Assembly: GCF_003469205.1 (NCBI RefSeq)
Contig: NZ_QSIN01000001.1
Span: forward strand, 1-64,000
Direction of reading: 5' to 3'
Origin: Collinsella sp. AM33-4BH
GTDB taxonomy: Bacteria; Actinomycetota; Coriobacteriia; Coriobacteriales; Coriobacteriaceae
Length of the DNA: 64,000 nucleotides
Shown here: positions 15,395 to 24,774 of the stretch, piece by piece
Numbering within the stretch: position 1 is the stretch's first letter
Layout of the letters: each line of letters starts with the position of its first letter
Translations under genes and position numbers: made by a program
Notes under the pieces: generated by a model
What the model saw: the letters and a program-made list of their open reading frames with translations, nothing else
Database searches by the model: none
Told to the model about the DNA's origin: nothing

Positions 15395-16770
15395 TAGCGC
15401 GGCTCGCCCACAACGGAACCGGATAAATACCAGGTCTTGGCAACGTCAACGTCAACATCAACGATCTTACCAACAAGCTGATCGATGCTGTAACCCTCGG
15501 GGATAGGCGCATGCACGGTCTGATTCTTGGGACTCTTGCCCAGCAGGACCGCATCGTTCTTTTTACTCGTTCCCTCAATGAGCGCGGGAACCACAGTATG
15601 AAGCTCGCCCTGGTTATACTCGTGTGCCGTGGTCTCGATAACCTTAACCAGGCGGTTGAAACGCTCGAGAATAACCTCATGCGGCGTAGGATCGTCAATC
15701 TCGGCGGCCGGGGTACCGGCACGCTTGGAATAGATGAAGGTATAGGCCTGAGCATAGCGGACCGTCTCAGCAAGCGAGAGCGTCTGCTCAAAGTCTTCTT
15801 CAGTCTCGCCCGGGAAGCCAACGATAATGTCGGTCGAGAGCGCGATATCGGGCATGCGGTTGCGAATGCGATCGACCAGGCCCAGATAGTCCTCGCGTGT
15901 ATAACGGCGATTCATCTCTTTGAGGATCCGCGTCGAACCTGACTGGACGGCCAGGTGCAGTTGCGGCATTACGGCAGGTGTCTCGGCCATGGCGTCGATG
16001 GTCTCGGGCAGCAGGTCCTTAGGATGCGAAGACGTAAAGAAGATACGCTCCACACCCGTATCGCCCACGGCACGCAGCAAATCGGCAAAACGCGGCTTGC
16101 CAAACAGATCGCGACCATATGAGTTAACGTTTTGGCCCAGCAGCGTAATCTCACGCACGCCCTGGCGCACCAGACCGGTCACCTCGTCGACAATCTCCTC
16201 GAAGGGGCGGCTCTTTTCGCGACCGCGTACGTACGGCACGATGCAATAGGTGCAGAAATTATTGCAGCCCGTCATGATGGGCACCCAGGCGTGATACTGG
16301 GTCTCGCGATGCCACGGCATGCTCATGGCGTCCGTATCCTCATGCTCATTGGTGCGGATATGACGCTTACCATCAAGGAACGCCTCGGCAATGAGCTCGG
16401 CCACATGTGCAATGGAATGCGTGCCAAAGATGACATTGACGTTATCGACGTTGGTGAGCAGGCCCTCGCCATCGCGCTGCGCGATGCAACCGCCAACGGC
16501 AACCACGCGCTTGCCCGAAGGCGAAGGCGGCAGGCTTTTGCAGGAATTGCACTGACCGTACAGGCGAGTATCGGCGGCCTCGCGCACGCAGCACGTCATG
16601 AAGACAACGATATCGGCATGCGCGGGATCGAGCGCCATGAGGCAGCCATACGAATCAAGCAGACCGCTCACACGCTCGGAGTCGTGCTGATTCATCTGGC
16701 AGCCAAAGGTGCGGATATAGTAGGTTTTACCGGCAAGAATATCGCGTACGGAACGCTGGTCCATGTGCAT
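15394..16770 (-). CDS. miaB: tRNA-2-methylthio-N6-dimethylallyladenosine synthase
   Basis: Radical-SAM methylthiotransferase of 458 residues acting on i6A37 made by MiaA. The N-terminal cluster uses Cys24 (TFGCQMNQHDSERV), Cys60 region (TCCVRE) and Cys94 (GGCIAQ); the radical-SAM cluster is Cys169, Cys173, Cys176 in TGCNNFCTYC; a TRAM domain ends the protein. An extra CNSC pair at about 74-77 lies in the first domain. Two ATGs (16770 and 16764) are possible; AGGA precedes both. Confidence 0.95.
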   Translation of the reverse strand: MHMDQRSVRDILAGKTYYIRTFGCQMNQHDSERVSGLLDSYGCLMALDPAHADIVVFMTCCVREAADTRLYGQCNSCKSLPPSPSGKRVVAVGGCIAQRDGEGLLTNVDNVNVIFGTHSIAHVAELIAEAFLDGKRHIRTNEHEDTDAMSMPWHRETQYHAWVPIMTGCNNFCTYCIVPYVRGREKSRPFEEIVDEVTGLVRQGVREITLLGQNVNSYGRDLFGKPRFADLLRAVGDTGVERIFFTSSHPKDLLPETIDAMAETPAVMPQLHLAVQSGSTRILKEMNRRYTREDYLGLVDRIRNRMPDIALSTDIIVGFPGETEEDFEQTLSLAETVRYAQAYTFIYSKRAGTPAAEIDDPTPHEVILERFNRLVKVIETTAHEYNQGELHTVVPALIEGTSKKNDAVLLGKSPKNQTVHAPIPEGYSIDQLVGKIVDVDVDVAKTWYLSGSVVGEPR

Positions 16771-16809
16771 AAGTCCTAACGATGGGGAGCGAAACAAGGC
16801 AAGCAGAAG

Positions 16810-17127
16810 CTATGCCACAGGCTTAACATCATCCATGACGACGTTATCCATAGCAGCTCGATTGATCTGGTGAACGTAGATAGAAAGGCGGATGGCCGTG
16901 CGCGACTCCCCGTTAATGAGGATGTCGGAGAACACGGGCGCGCAGGAAATATCAAAACCGGTTGGAATCAAAAAACCGCGCGCGATAGCAACGGCCTTAA
17001 TAGCCTGGTTGACGGCACCGGCGCCGACACACTGGATGTTGACGGGTACACCATCCTTGACCATGCCGGCGATGGCGCCGGCAACGGACGCGGGCGATGA
17101 TTTGCTTGATACCTTCAGGCAATCCAT
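16810..17127 (-). CDS. spoVS: Stage V sporulation protein S homologue
   Basis: Small Alba-like protein of 105 residues, slightly longer than the usual 86 at the C-terminus. It has the typical DCLKVSSKSSPASVAGAIAG start and VNQAIKAVAIARGF core. SpoVS controls septation and sporulation in Bacillus, but the family is widespread in non-sporulating bacteria and probably binds nucleic acid. It sits downstream of rny as in Firmicutes. The start has GCAGGAG upstream; the longer open frame has none. Confidence 0.93.
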   Translation of the reverse strand: MDCLKVSSKSSPASVAGAIAGMVKDGVPVNIQCVGAGAVNQAIKAVAIARGFLIPTGFDISCAPVFSDILINGESRTAIRLSIYVHQINRAAMDNVVMDDVKPVA

Positions 17128-17201
17128 GAAGAAACTCCTGCATTTAAAAGTACGTTTTAACTGCAATAACTGTATCGTACCGAGTGGACTCGGTAAAGGC
17201 A

Positions 17202-18287
17202 CTATTCCTCTTTGGCAAGATCAAAGGTCACGGTGATTCGATCACGCGAAACACGGATCTTTGGGTCGCCGCAAAGGTTGAGATAGTACCGGGTGGCAAG
17301 GTCATTAAAGTCGCGTTCCACAGCGCGCGAAAACTGTGCCATGTCATCCTTGGCAATACGTAGCCCGCGACGATCCTTCGCGAGATCGACAGGAGCCGGC
17401 GCATGCGAGGACGAATCACGCTCGCGCAGCAGACGCGCGGTCACACCGCGAACGGGCTTAATCTGCCCTGCCAAAATGCGATGGGCCGTGCGCTCGGACA
17501 TCTCAAGACCCAAACCCGAACAAATACGGATAAAGTCCTCGGCATCAGAAGCAAGGCCTAAACGATCGACAACCGGAAGCTCGCTCTCGTCATCAATGAA
17601 CAGGAGACGAGACGTATCGAGCCGACTTGACGCTTGAGCATAAAGGGTCGCGGCAATCTCAGACGGAGAACCGAGATAGACATCGCAACCACGCAACTCC
17701 TCGAGCGCAAACTCACAAGCAGCGCGAATAATATTATGTGGACCGCGAGCGCAGACATAACGTCCGTCCTCATCCTTGACGGCCTGGGGCCAGCTGGACT
17801 GATCGGCACGCTCACTGAGGTGGTCGGCCGCAACGCTCACCTTGAAGGCTGAACCAAGATCGACGCCGGACGTGACCACACGGGCCTCGTCGGTGTTCTG
17901 CTTAATCGAAAACAATGCCATGCCACGACCGTGAACGCCCCAACGGTCCATCTTCATGCTCTCGAGCTTGGAGGTAACGCGGGCATCAAAGATTCGCTCT
18001 TGCATATCCTGCGGAACGCCAGAACCGTTATCCAGAAAGACAAGCGTGCGGACGCCATCTTCCTTGGTCGTGGCGAGATAGACCTTGTCGGCGCCGGCAT
18101 CGCGAGCATTACGGAGCATTTCGATGACGATGTCCTCGACATGCTGAATGTCGTGCTTAGCCTGGCGCCGCTCGGCCTCCGAAACGCGGAGGCGGACATA
18201 CCCCTCGCCAAGGTTCTCCTCGACGCGAAGGTTGCCCTCCCCCGACATCGACGCGATAAATGAGATGAGCTCGTTCGCGTCGCTCAT
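17202..18287 (-). CDS. Stand-alone GHKL-type ATPase of unknown role
   Basis: Protein of 361 residues with a Bergerat ATP-binding fold: N-box VIEMLRNARDAGA (Glu56, Asn60), G1 box DNGSG (86-90), and a lid GVHGRGMALFSI (117-128). No histidine-kinase dimerisation domain, sensor or membrane segment is visible, so it is not a standard kinase; the arrangement is nearer MutL/Hsp90-like or anti-sigma-type ATPases. The C-terminal 150 residues are unassigned. It is 1 bp from rny and upstream of spoVS, suggesting a role with RNase Y. That is inference. Confidence 0.75.
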   Translation of the reverse strand: MSDANELISFIASMSGEGNLRVEENLGEGYVRLRVSEAERRQAKHDIQHVEDIVIEMLRNARDAGADKVYLATTKEDGVRTLVFLDNGSGVPQDMQERIFDARVTSKLESMKMDRWGVHGRGMALFSIKQNTDEARVVTSGVDLGSAFKVSVAADHLSERADQSSWPQAVKDEDGRYVCARGPHNIIRAACEFALEELRGCDVYLGSPSEIAATLYAQASSRLDTSRLLFIDDESELPVVDRLGLASDAEDFIRICSGLGLEMSERTAHRILAGQIKPVRGVTARLLRERDSSSHAPAPVDLAKDRRGLRIAKDDMAQFSRAVERDFNDLATRYYLNLCGDPKIRVSRDRITVTFDLAKEE

Positions 18288-18288
18288 G

Positions 18289-19845
18289 TTATTTAGCGAT
18301 ATCGACAGCGCGGCTCTCGCGAATCACGACGACGCGCACCTGACCGGGATACTCCATCTCTTCCTCGATCTGATGGGCGATATCGTGAGCCAGGACCGTG
18401 GACTGGGCATCGGAGATCTTGTCCGGCTGGACCATGACGTGGACCTCGCGACCGGCCTGCATGGCATAGGTACGTTCGACGCCGTCATGGGAGTTGGCGA
18501 TCTCCTCAAGCTTCTCAAGACGCTTGATGTAGTTCTCGGCAGACTCGCGACGGGCACCGGGGCGAGAGGCAGAGACAGCATCGGCGGCCTGCACCAGGAC
18601 ATCGAGCACCGTGTTGGGGTCGACATCGGCATGGTGAGCCTCAATAGCGTGGACGATAACGGGCTTCTCGCCATAACGGCGGGCAAGCTCGGCGCCGATG
18701 ACGGCATGCGGGCCCTCGACGTCGTGGTCGATTGCCTTGCCCAGGTCATGAAGCAGGCCGGCGCGCTTGGCGGTCACAACGTCCAGGCCAAGCTCGGAAG
18801 CCATCACGCCGCACAGATCAGAGACCTCGAGGGAATGCTGAAGCACGTTCTGACCAAACGAGGTACGGTAGCGCAGGGCACCAAGGGTCTTGACGATCTC
18901 GGGGTGCAGATCGTGGATGCCGGTATCGAAGGCAGCCTGCTCGCCAGCCTCGCGCACGCGCTGCTGAACCAGGTCGGCGGCCTTGTGATACATCTCCTCG
19001 ATACGGGCAGGGTGAATGCGGCCGTCGGCGATGAGGTTCTCGAGGGCGACGCGGGCGGTCTCACGACGGACCGGGTCGAAGCTCGAAAGAACGACGGTCT
19101 CGGGCGTGTCGTCGATCACGAGGTTGACGCCGGAAACCTGCTCGAAGGTCCGGATGTTGCGACCCTCGCGACCGATGATACGGCCTTTGAGGTCATCAGA
19201 GGGAATGTGCACGGAGGTAACGGTGACCTCGGCAGTGTGATCGGCAGCGCAGCGCTGAATCGCCAGAGACAGAATCTCCTGGGCGGTCTTGTGGCACTCG
19301 GCGCGAACCTGCTGCTCGGACTCGCGAATGATCGTGGCGGCCTCGTGGGTGACCTCGCCGCGAACCTTATCAAGGAGCTCCTTGTGCGCGTCCTCGCGGG
19401 TAAGGTCGGCGATACGCTCGAGCTCGGAGGTCTGCTTTGCGCAGAGCTCCTCGAGCTCACGGGAGCGCTTCTCGACCTGACCGGCCTGGCTGGACAGCTG
19501 ATGCTCGCGCTTGTCGAGAGCGTCGTTGCGGCGATCGAGAGATTCCTCGCGCTGCATCACGCGGTTCTCGAGCGTACGAATCTCGTTCTTACGCTGCTTG
19601 TCCTCGGCCTCAGCGGCCTGCTTGTTCTTGATGATCTCCTCTTTAGCCTCGAGCAGAGCCTCTTTTTTGAGGGTCTCGGCCTGACGCTTAGCATCACCGA
19701 TCAGGGACTCAGCCTGTGCGTGTGCCGACTGGATTTTTTCGTCGGCCTCGTGAAGACTACCCTGCTTGGCGGTGCGCATGTAGGCAATGGCGGCGATGGC
19801 ACCCAAAACGATGCCAACGAGCGCTGCGATGATAGGCATGCTCAC
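18289..19845 (-). CDS. rny: Ribonuclease Y
   Basis: Membrane-anchored endoribonuclease of 518 residues that starts mRNA decay. It has one N-terminal helix (about 4-22), a long charged coiled coil (about 30-200), a KH domain with [10 protein letters not shown] at 221-230, and an HD domain with [10 protein letters not shown] (catalytic His366-Asp367). RNase J and PNPase, two other decay enzymes, are also encoded in this window. It heads rny-ATPase-spoVS. Confidence 0.97.
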   Translation of the reverse strand: MSMPIIAALVGIVLGAIAAIAYMRTAKQGSLHEADEKIQSAHAQAESLIGDAKRQAETLKKEALLEAKEEIIKNKQAAEAEDKQRKNEIRTLENRVMQREESLDRRNDALDKREHQLSSQAGQVEKRSRELEELCAKQTSELERIADLTREDAHKELLDKVRGEVTHEAATIIRESEQQVRAECHKTAQEILSLAIQRCAADHTAEVTVTSVHIPSDDLKGRIIGREGRNIRTFEQVSGVNLVIDDTPETVVLSSFDPVRRETARVALENLIADGRIHPARIEEMYHKAADLVQQRVREAGEQAAFDTGIHDLHPEIVKTLGALRYRTSFGQNVLQHSLEVSDLCGVMASELGLDVVTAKRAGLLHDLGKAIDHDVEGPHAVIGAELARRYGEKPVIVHAIEAHHADVDPNTVLDVLVQAADAVSASRPGARRESAENYIKRLEKLEEIANSHDGVERTYAMQAGREVHVMVQPDKISDAQSTVLAHDIAHQIEEEMEYPGQVRVVVIRESRAVDIAK

Positions 19846-19874
19846 TCCTTTTTATGGATTCGTTACACAACAAA

Positions 19875-19900
19875 GCGAACCGTCCTTACGAACGGCTCGC
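19875..19900 (-). promoter_or_regulatory. Hairpin upstream of rny
   Basis: A 9-bp stem including one G-U pair (minus strand GCGAGCCGT with ACGGTTCGC) lies 30 bases before the rny start and is followed by TTTGTTGTG. It may be a leader structure or weak terminator. Confidence 0.35.
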
Positions 19901-20039
19901 GACATTTGAGTAATATGGGCGCAGCTTATGCGGGTCGGATACAGATAAACATATAAACAAACTCATCACAGATGAGCACATATCACAAAGCAAATGACAG
20001 TGTTTATCGTACGTTGAACCACAACAACTGTCAAATAAA

Positions 20040-20082
20040 TGGCCCCAGCACGGCGGCTAAAACGCGGTGAACGGCAGGGCCA
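20040..20082 (-). terminator. Possible terminator after recX
   Basis: TGGCCC and GGGCCA close a 43-nt GC-rich structure just past the recX stop, followed on the minus strand by TTTATTTG. Confidence 0.4.
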
Positions 20083-20096
20083 CAAAACGCATACGC

Positions 20097-20789
20097 CTAA
20101 ACCGCACATTCCTCACGTTCGGCATCGAGACGTGCCTTAACGGCATCGGCGGCGATGTGATACGAGAAGCCCTTGCCCATCAAAAACCGAACCAGTTTTT
20201 CGAATCCGCGCGTCTCTGGAACACGCCGCTTGGCGAGCAGGGCTGACGCACGCGCCAAATCGTCTTCGACGGCAAAATAATCCTCGGGATAACCGGGAAT
20301 GTCATCGAGCACGACATGACGGCGCTTGAGCTCGGTCTCGATTTTACGCTGTCCCCAACCGCGCCGCTTGCGTTCCTCGATAAAGTACGAGCAAAAGCGG
20401 TTCTCGTCTAAAAAACGATACTCGGTGGCGCGCTCGACGGCGAAATCGATCGCGGACTGGTGAAAGCCGTAGCGAGCCAGCTTGTCACGGACCTCACCCG
20501 TCGCATGGTCGCGGCGCGATAACATCTCGGTCACCATGGTAAGCGCACATTTACGCTCGATGAGCTGCACCGCATCACGATAGTTATCCCAATCACAGGG
20601 AAGATCGGGGCGGTTTTTGACATACAGCCGCGCGACCCGCACGGGGATCCAAATGGACCGCTCAAAACCGCCCTCAAGCTCACAATCGATATGTGCGCAA
20701 GGCTTTTTGGACGCATACTCGCTCGAGAACGAGGAGGCCGCCTTCTTATCGGGAAAAACGACCGTGGCCTCGGTCACCGTATACGACAT
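20097..20789 (-). CDS. recX: Regulatory protein RecX
   Basis: Modulator of RecA filaments, 230 residues. Typical RecX repeats are seen as ALTMVTEMLSRRDHATGEVR, YRFLDENRFCSYFIEERKRR and GWGQRKIETELKRR. The N-terminal 65 residues are a family-variable extension. It lies 11 bp downstream of recA without an obvious ribosome site of its own, which suggests coupling to recA translation, a common way of keeping RecX low. Confidence 0.93.
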   Translation of the reverse strand: MSYTVTEATVVFPDKKAASSFSSEYASKKPCAHIDCELEGGFERSIWIPVRVARLYVKNRPDLPCDWDNYRDAVQLIERKCALTMVTEMLSRRDHATGEVRDKLARYGFHQSAIDFAVERATEYRFLDENRFCSYFIEERKRRGWGQRKIETELKRRHVVLDDIPGYPEDYFAVEDDLARASALLAKRRVPETRGFEKLVRFLMGKGFSYHIAADAVKARLDAEREECAV

Positions 20790-20800
20790 GAGCGTAACCG

Positions 20801-21949
20801 CTACTCGTCGTCATCATCGAGCATGGCGGAACCATCGATGGCGTAAAGCTCGTCAAACTCCTCAGGCGCAGGCTGATCGGTCAGCTCGACCTCGGACGGA
20901 GCATCGTCATCAAACTCAAGCCCGCAGGCAAGGCGGACCTTATGCTCAATCTCGTCGGCGCAATCGGGGTGTTCGCGCAGGAACGCCTTGGCGGCCTCGC
21001 GACCGTTGCCGAGCTTGTCCTCGCCATAGGCAAACCAGGAGCCCATCTTCTTGCAGATACCGCACTCGACAGCCATGTCCAGAATCGAGCCCTCCTTAGA
21101 GATGCCCGTACCGTACATGATGTCGAACTCAGCAGAACGGAACGGAGCTGCCACCTTGTTCTTAACGACCTTGGCGCGCACGCGGTTACCGATAACCTCA
21201 TCCTTAAGCTTAATGCTGTCGATGCGGCGAATGTCGATACGCACCGAAGAGAAGAACTTAAGGGCGCGGCCGCCCGTCGTGGTCTCGGGGTTGCCGAACA
21301 TGACGCCGATCTTCTCACGCAGTTGGTTAATGAAGATGCACGTCGTGTTGGACTTGGACAGCGAGCCGGCAAGCTTGCGGAGCGCCTGGCTCATCAGGCG
21401 AGCTTGCAAGCCGACCGTGGTATCGCCGATCTCTCCCTCGATCTCGGCACGCGGGGTAAGCGCGGCGACGGAGTCGACGACGATGGCATCGATGGCGCCG
21501 GAACGCACGAGCATGTCAACAATCTCGAGCGCCTGCTCACCCGTATCGGGCTGGGAAATCAGTACCTCGTCGATATCCACGCCAATGCGCGCGGCATACG
21601 TGGGATCGAGCGCGTGCTCGGCATCGATAAATGCCACCACGCCACCCATTGCCTGGGCCTCGGCCAGGATCTCGAGCGAAAGCGTCGTCTTACCGGAGGA
21701 CTCAGGACCGTAAATCTCGACGATACGGCCGCGCGGCACACCGCCGATACCCAGAGCGGCATCGAGTGCCAGAGCGCCCGTGGGGATGGCCTCGACCTCA
21801 AGCTCGGGGCCGCCGTCACCATACCTCATGATGGAGCCTTGACCGAACTTCTTCTCGATCTCGGCCTTGGTGGTGGCGATCATCTCTTCGCGCTCTTTAC
21901 CCGTCGTGGGTGCATGAACGGTACGTACGGGACCTGAATTCTTGGCCAT
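20801..21949 (-). CDS. recA: Recombinase RecA
   Basis: DNA strand-exchange ATPase and LexA co-protease, 382 residues. It has the P-loop GPESSGKT (81-88), the core VDSVAALTP and loop L2 region [20 protein letters not shown]. The C-terminal tail is very acidic. The ATG at 21949 follows GAGGAGGG; a longer frame to 21970 is not used. Expression is under an SOS promoter immediately upstream, with further direct repeats beyond it that may add competence control. Confidence 0.98.
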   Translation of the reverse strand: MAKNSGPVRTVHAPTTGKEREEMIATTKAEIEKKFGQGSIMRYGDGGPELEVEAIPTGALALDAALGIGGVPRGRIVEIYGPESSGKTTLSLEILAEAQAMGGVVAFIDAEHALDPTYAARIGVDIDEVLISQPDTGEQALEIVDMLVRSGAIDAIVVDSVAALTPRAEIEGEIGDTTVGLQARLMSQALRKLAGSLSKSNTTCIFINQLREKIGVMFGNPETTTGGRALKFFSSVRIDIRRIDSIKLKDEVIGNRVRAKVVKNKVAAPFRSAEFDIMYGTGISKEGSILDMAVECGICKKMGSWFAYGEDKLGNGREAAKAFLREHPDCADEIEHKVRLACGLEFDDDAPSEVELTDQPAPEEFDELYAIDGSAMLDDDDE

Positions 21950-21979
21950 GAATAGCCCTCCTCTTAACAACCTGCATTG

Positions 21980-22008
21980 ATAGTAAACGAACGGCTGTTC
22001 GTGGTCAA
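21980..22008 (-). promoter_or_regulatory. recA promoter with an SOS box in its spacer
   Basis: On the minus strand TTGACC (22008-22003) and TACTAT (21985-21980) are 17 bp apart. The spacer is filled by ACGAACAGCCGTTCGT (22002-21987), a LexA box with perfect GAAC-4-GTTC arms, so bound LexA would block polymerase. Confidence 0.85.
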
Positions 22009-22049
22009 CCGTTCAGGCCAATCATATGCAGGCAGTCTTTCCAAAACCC

Positions 22050-22090
22050 AACCAAACGCCGACCAAACACTGACCAAATGCTTGACCACA
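22050..22090 (-). promoter_or_regulatory. Direct repeats at 11-12-bp spacing upstream of recA
   Basis: ACCAAA occurs at 22051, 22062 and 22073, with a weaker ACCACA at 22085, so the copies lie about one helical turn apart. Read toward recA the motif is TTTGGT. The block AACCAAACGCCGACCAAAC (22050-22068) matches 17 of 19 bases of one upstream of comEA. TATGAT (22026-22021, minus strand) could be a second -10 box served by these repeats. Confidence 0.6.
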
Positions 22091-22178
22091 AAGGGCCGAA
22101 TAAGAACAAGGAAGGCAAGAATACACCTATAACCAGCGCAAACGCTAAATTCGTCAGGGGTCCCTATCTCCACAATTA

Positions 22179-22196
22179 AGGGGCCCTAAGGCCCCT
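22179..22196 (-). terminator. Probable terminator after cinA
   Basis: AGGGGCC and GGCCCCT form a 7-bp GC-rich stem with a 4-nt loop, followed on the minus strand by TTAATTG. Confidence 0.45.
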
Positions 22197-22206
22197 GAAA
22201 ACACGT

Positions 22207-22737
22207 CTATTCCATAGAGTTGAGCACAAGGGCAATGCGTCCCAATGCCTCCGCGACCGCATGGGCACGAACACACGAACGGTCGCCCTCATAGTGGCAG
22301 CGCACAGAGTCCACGACCGGCACTTCCCCATCAGCCGCGCGATACGCCCAGCCAATATAGAAAGTGCCAGCCGGATCGTCCTCAGTGCCGCCGCCGGGGC
22401 CGGCATAACCCGTTGCGCTCACGGCAATATCGCTCTGGTACAGCTCCAGCGAACCCGCCGCCATCTCGCGCGCGGTCTGATGCGACACCGCGGTATAGCG
22501 GTCGAGCGTCTCCTGATCAACACCCAAAACGCGATGCTTGATCTCATCGCAGTAGGTCACCGCACCGCCACGCAGCACCGCCGAGGCGCCCGGGATATCG
22601 GCAATCGTCGAGGCGATCATACCTGCCGTCAGCGACTCAGCCGTCGAAACCGTCACGCCCCGAGCGCTCGCGCGCTCGACAATATGACGCGCCAGCTCCT
22701 CGTTATGTGCGGAAATCTGCTCAAAAGAGTCCGTCAT
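22207..22737 (-). CDS. CinA-family nicotinamide-nucleotide amidohydrolase (PncC-type)
   Basis: Protein of about 176 residues matching only the C-terminal amidohydrolase domain of CinA, as in E. coli PncC, which deamidates NMN in NAD recycling. Conserved segments are STAESLTAGMIAS, AVSHQTAREMA and SATGYAGPGGGTEDDPAGT. In many Gram-positives cinA is competence-induced and next to recA, as here. Either the ATG at 22737 or a GTG at 22743 could be the start. It is downstream of pgsA by about 12 bp. Confidence 0.88.
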   Translation of the reverse strand: MTDSFEQISAHNEELARHIVERASARGVTVSTAESLTAGMIASTIADIPGASAVLRGGAVTYCDEIKHRVLGVDQETLDRYTAVSHQTAREMAAGSLELYQSDIAVSATGYAGPGGGTEDDPAGTFYIGWAYRAADGEVPVVDSVRCHYEGDRSCVRAHAVAEALGRIALVLNSME

Positions 22738-22749
22738 ACCCACCAGAAC

Positions 22750-23388
22750 CTAGACCGAAAAGACGATCTTGCGGCAGTTCCAGAAGTACTGGGCGCCCGA
22801 GATAACGGTCAGGACAACGGCAACGGCGTACAGGAAGCGCGACACCGAGTAGATGCCGAGCGTCAGCATCAGCGGGCCAAGGTGCAAGCCGGCCATCGCA
22901 AAGACGCACAGGTAACCGCAGATGGAGACCATCGTGGTCGCCGTCTTGTACTTGCCAAGCTTATCGGCGGCAACGACCACGCCGGCGGCACTCGCAACCA
23001 TGCGCAGGGCACTTACCAACAGCTCGCGGAACAAGATGATGAACACGGACCAAACCGACACGGCGCCAAAGTCCAAGAACAGCAGCAAGGCCGAGAACAC
23101 GAGCAGCTTGTCGGCAATGGGGTCCAAGAATTTACCGAAGTCGGTAATCTCATTGCGCGAACGCGCCAGATAACCGTCGACCTTATCGGTGCACGACAGG
23201 ATAACATACAGAATGAAGGCTGCAGCGGCGAGCGGGCCGTCGAAGGTGCTCCAATCTGTACCGGCAACACTCGTGTGAGAAAGCGCCGACACGATCATGA
23301 ACACCGGGATAAAGACGATGCGCACACACGTCACGATGTTGGCGGGCGTCCAAACACTCGTCAGTTCCTTATTGCTCTCGTTTGCCAC
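22750..23388 (-). CDS. pgsA: CDP-diacylglycerol-glycerol-3-phosphate 3-phosphatidyltransferase
   Basis: Membrane enzyme of 212 residues making phosphatidylglycerophosphate, the first step to phosphatidylglycerol. The motif D68, D71-G72, A75-R76, G85, D89, D93 is complete, and four or five hydrophobic helices are visible. Its place between rimO and cinA-recA is the usual position of housekeeping pgsA in Gram-positives, which is why this copy rather than the one at 1833 gets the gene name. Confidence 0.9.
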   Translation of the reverse strand: MANESNKELTSVWTPANIVTCVRIVFIPVFMIVSALSHTSVAGTDWSTFDGPLAAAAFILYVILSCTDKVDGYLARSRNEITDFGKFLDPIADKLLVFSALLLFLDFGAVSVWSVFIILFRELLVSALRMVASAAGVVVAADKLGKYKTATTMVSICGYLCVFAMAGLHLGPLMLTLGIYSVSRFLYAVAVVLTVISGAQYFWNCRKIVFSV

Positions 23389-23397
23389 GATGCTCTC

Positions 23398-24747
23398 CTA
23401 CTCCACAACATGACCGATAAGCTCATAGCAGAAGCTATCGGTAAACTCGACCGTCAGAATATCGCCCACGGACGCCTCGCTGGCGTCCAAGTGCACCGCG
23501 CCATCGGAATCGGGCGCTTGGAACCAAGCATGGCCGATCAGCTCGGCGCCGTCCTCGGTCTCCTCGATGCCGTCGACGATCACCTGGGCGCGCTCGCCCA
23601 CATGTGCGGCGGTGGCGGCAAAACCGAGCGACTCGGCCAGGTCCATGGCCTCCTGGGCGCGCTCGAGCTTGACCTCCTCATCGACCTGACCCTCCATCTT
23701 AGCGGCCAGGCTGCCCTCCTCCTGCGAGTAGGCAAAGACGCTCGTGTAGTCAAAGCCGACGGTGTCCATAAAGTCGATAAGGTCGCGGAACTCGTCGTCG
23801 GTCTCGGTCGGGAAGCCGACCATGGCCGTGGAACGGATCACGATGCCGGGGATACGCTCACGCAGATCGCGGAACAGGTCCTCGAGCTCCTGGCGCGAAC
23901 CAGAACGGCGCATAGCCTTGAGGATGCGCGCGTCGCAGTGCTGCACGGGGATATCGATATAAGGCAGCACCTCGGGCGTATCGCGAATCGTATCGATAAG
24001 CTCGTCGGTCATGCCCTCGGGCTGCAGATAGAGCACGCGGACCCAGACGTTGTGCGGGCGCACGGCCTCGGCGACGGCATGCAGCAGCTGCGCCAGATTG
24101 CGCGGCGAGCCATCGGTGACGTCTTCGTCGGCAAAGTCGGTGCCCCAAATACCCGTGTCCTGGCCGATCAGCACGATCTCGCGCACACCGCCGGCAACCA
24201 GGTCGCGTACCTCGGAGATAATGCTCTCGGCATTGCGCGAGTGATAACGACCGCGGATATACGGGATCATGCAGAAGCTGCAGAAGCGGTTGCAGCCATC
24301 GGAAATCTTGACGTAAGCAACGGCGCCCTCGACAGTGCGCTTGACTTGCGGAATATAGGCAGCGATCTCACGCTCGACACCCAGCACGCCATCGATGACC
24401 GCCACGATGCCGTCCTCCTCGTCGGCCTTCACAAAGGCAGCGACCTCGGGCAGCTCGTCAGGCAGGTCGTCGCCATAGCGCGACGGCACACAGCCGCACA
24501 TGACGATGGGACAAGAACGAACGCCGTCCTGAACCTCGTTGGCGAGCTCGAGCGTGGTCTCGATGCTCTCGGACGTTGCGGAGGCGAGGAACGAGCATGT
24601 ATTGACGATGGCGATATCGGCATCCTGTGGGTCGAATGCCTCCTCGTAGCCCGCGGCGGTCAAAAGAGAACGCATGCGGTCGGTGTCAACCTCGTTCTTA
24701 GCGCACCCGAGGGTGATGTAGAGCACGGAGCCCAACGGTGTATCCAT
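23398..24747 (-). CDS. rimO: Ribosomal protein S12 methylthiotransferase
   Basis: Radical-SAM enzyme of 449 residues that methylthiolates an aspartate of ribosomal protein S12. It has the N-terminal cysteines Cys15 (TLGCAKNEVDTDRM), Cys51 and Cys86, the radical-SAM cluster Cys152, Cys156, Cys159 in DGCNRFCSFC, and a C-terminal TRAM domain. LGCAKN-VD separates it from MiaB and MtaB, also encoded here, so the window holds all three main methylthiotransferase types. Confidence 0.95.
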   Translation of the reverse strand: MDTPLGSVLYITLGCAKNEVDTDRMRSLLTAAGYEEAFDPQDADIAIVNTCSFLASATSESIETTLELANEVQDGVRSCPIVMCGCVPSRYGDDLPDELPEVAAFVKADEEDGIVAVIDGVLGVEREIAAYIPQVKRTVEGAVAYVKISDGCNRFCSFCMIPYIRGRYHSRNAESIISEVRDLVAGGVREIVLIGQDTGIWGTDFADEDVTDGSPRNLAQLLHAVAEAVRPHNVWVRVLYLQPEGMTDELIDTIRDTPEVLPYIDIPVQHCDARILKAMRRSGSRQELEDLFRDLRERIPGIVIRSTAMVGFPTETDDEFRDLIDFMDTVGFDYTSVFAYSQEEGSLAAKMEGQVDEEVKLERAQEAMDLAESLGFAATAAHVGERAQVIVDGIEETEDGAELIGHAWFQAPDSDGAVHLDASEASVGDILTVEFTDSFCYELIGHVVE

Positions 24748-24774
24748 GTTGGAGAGCAGTCCTTTCGAATGATA

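Noticed and set aside
18148..19956. 602-codon open frame antisense to rny
   Set aside because: Shadow of the rny coiled-coil and HD domains.
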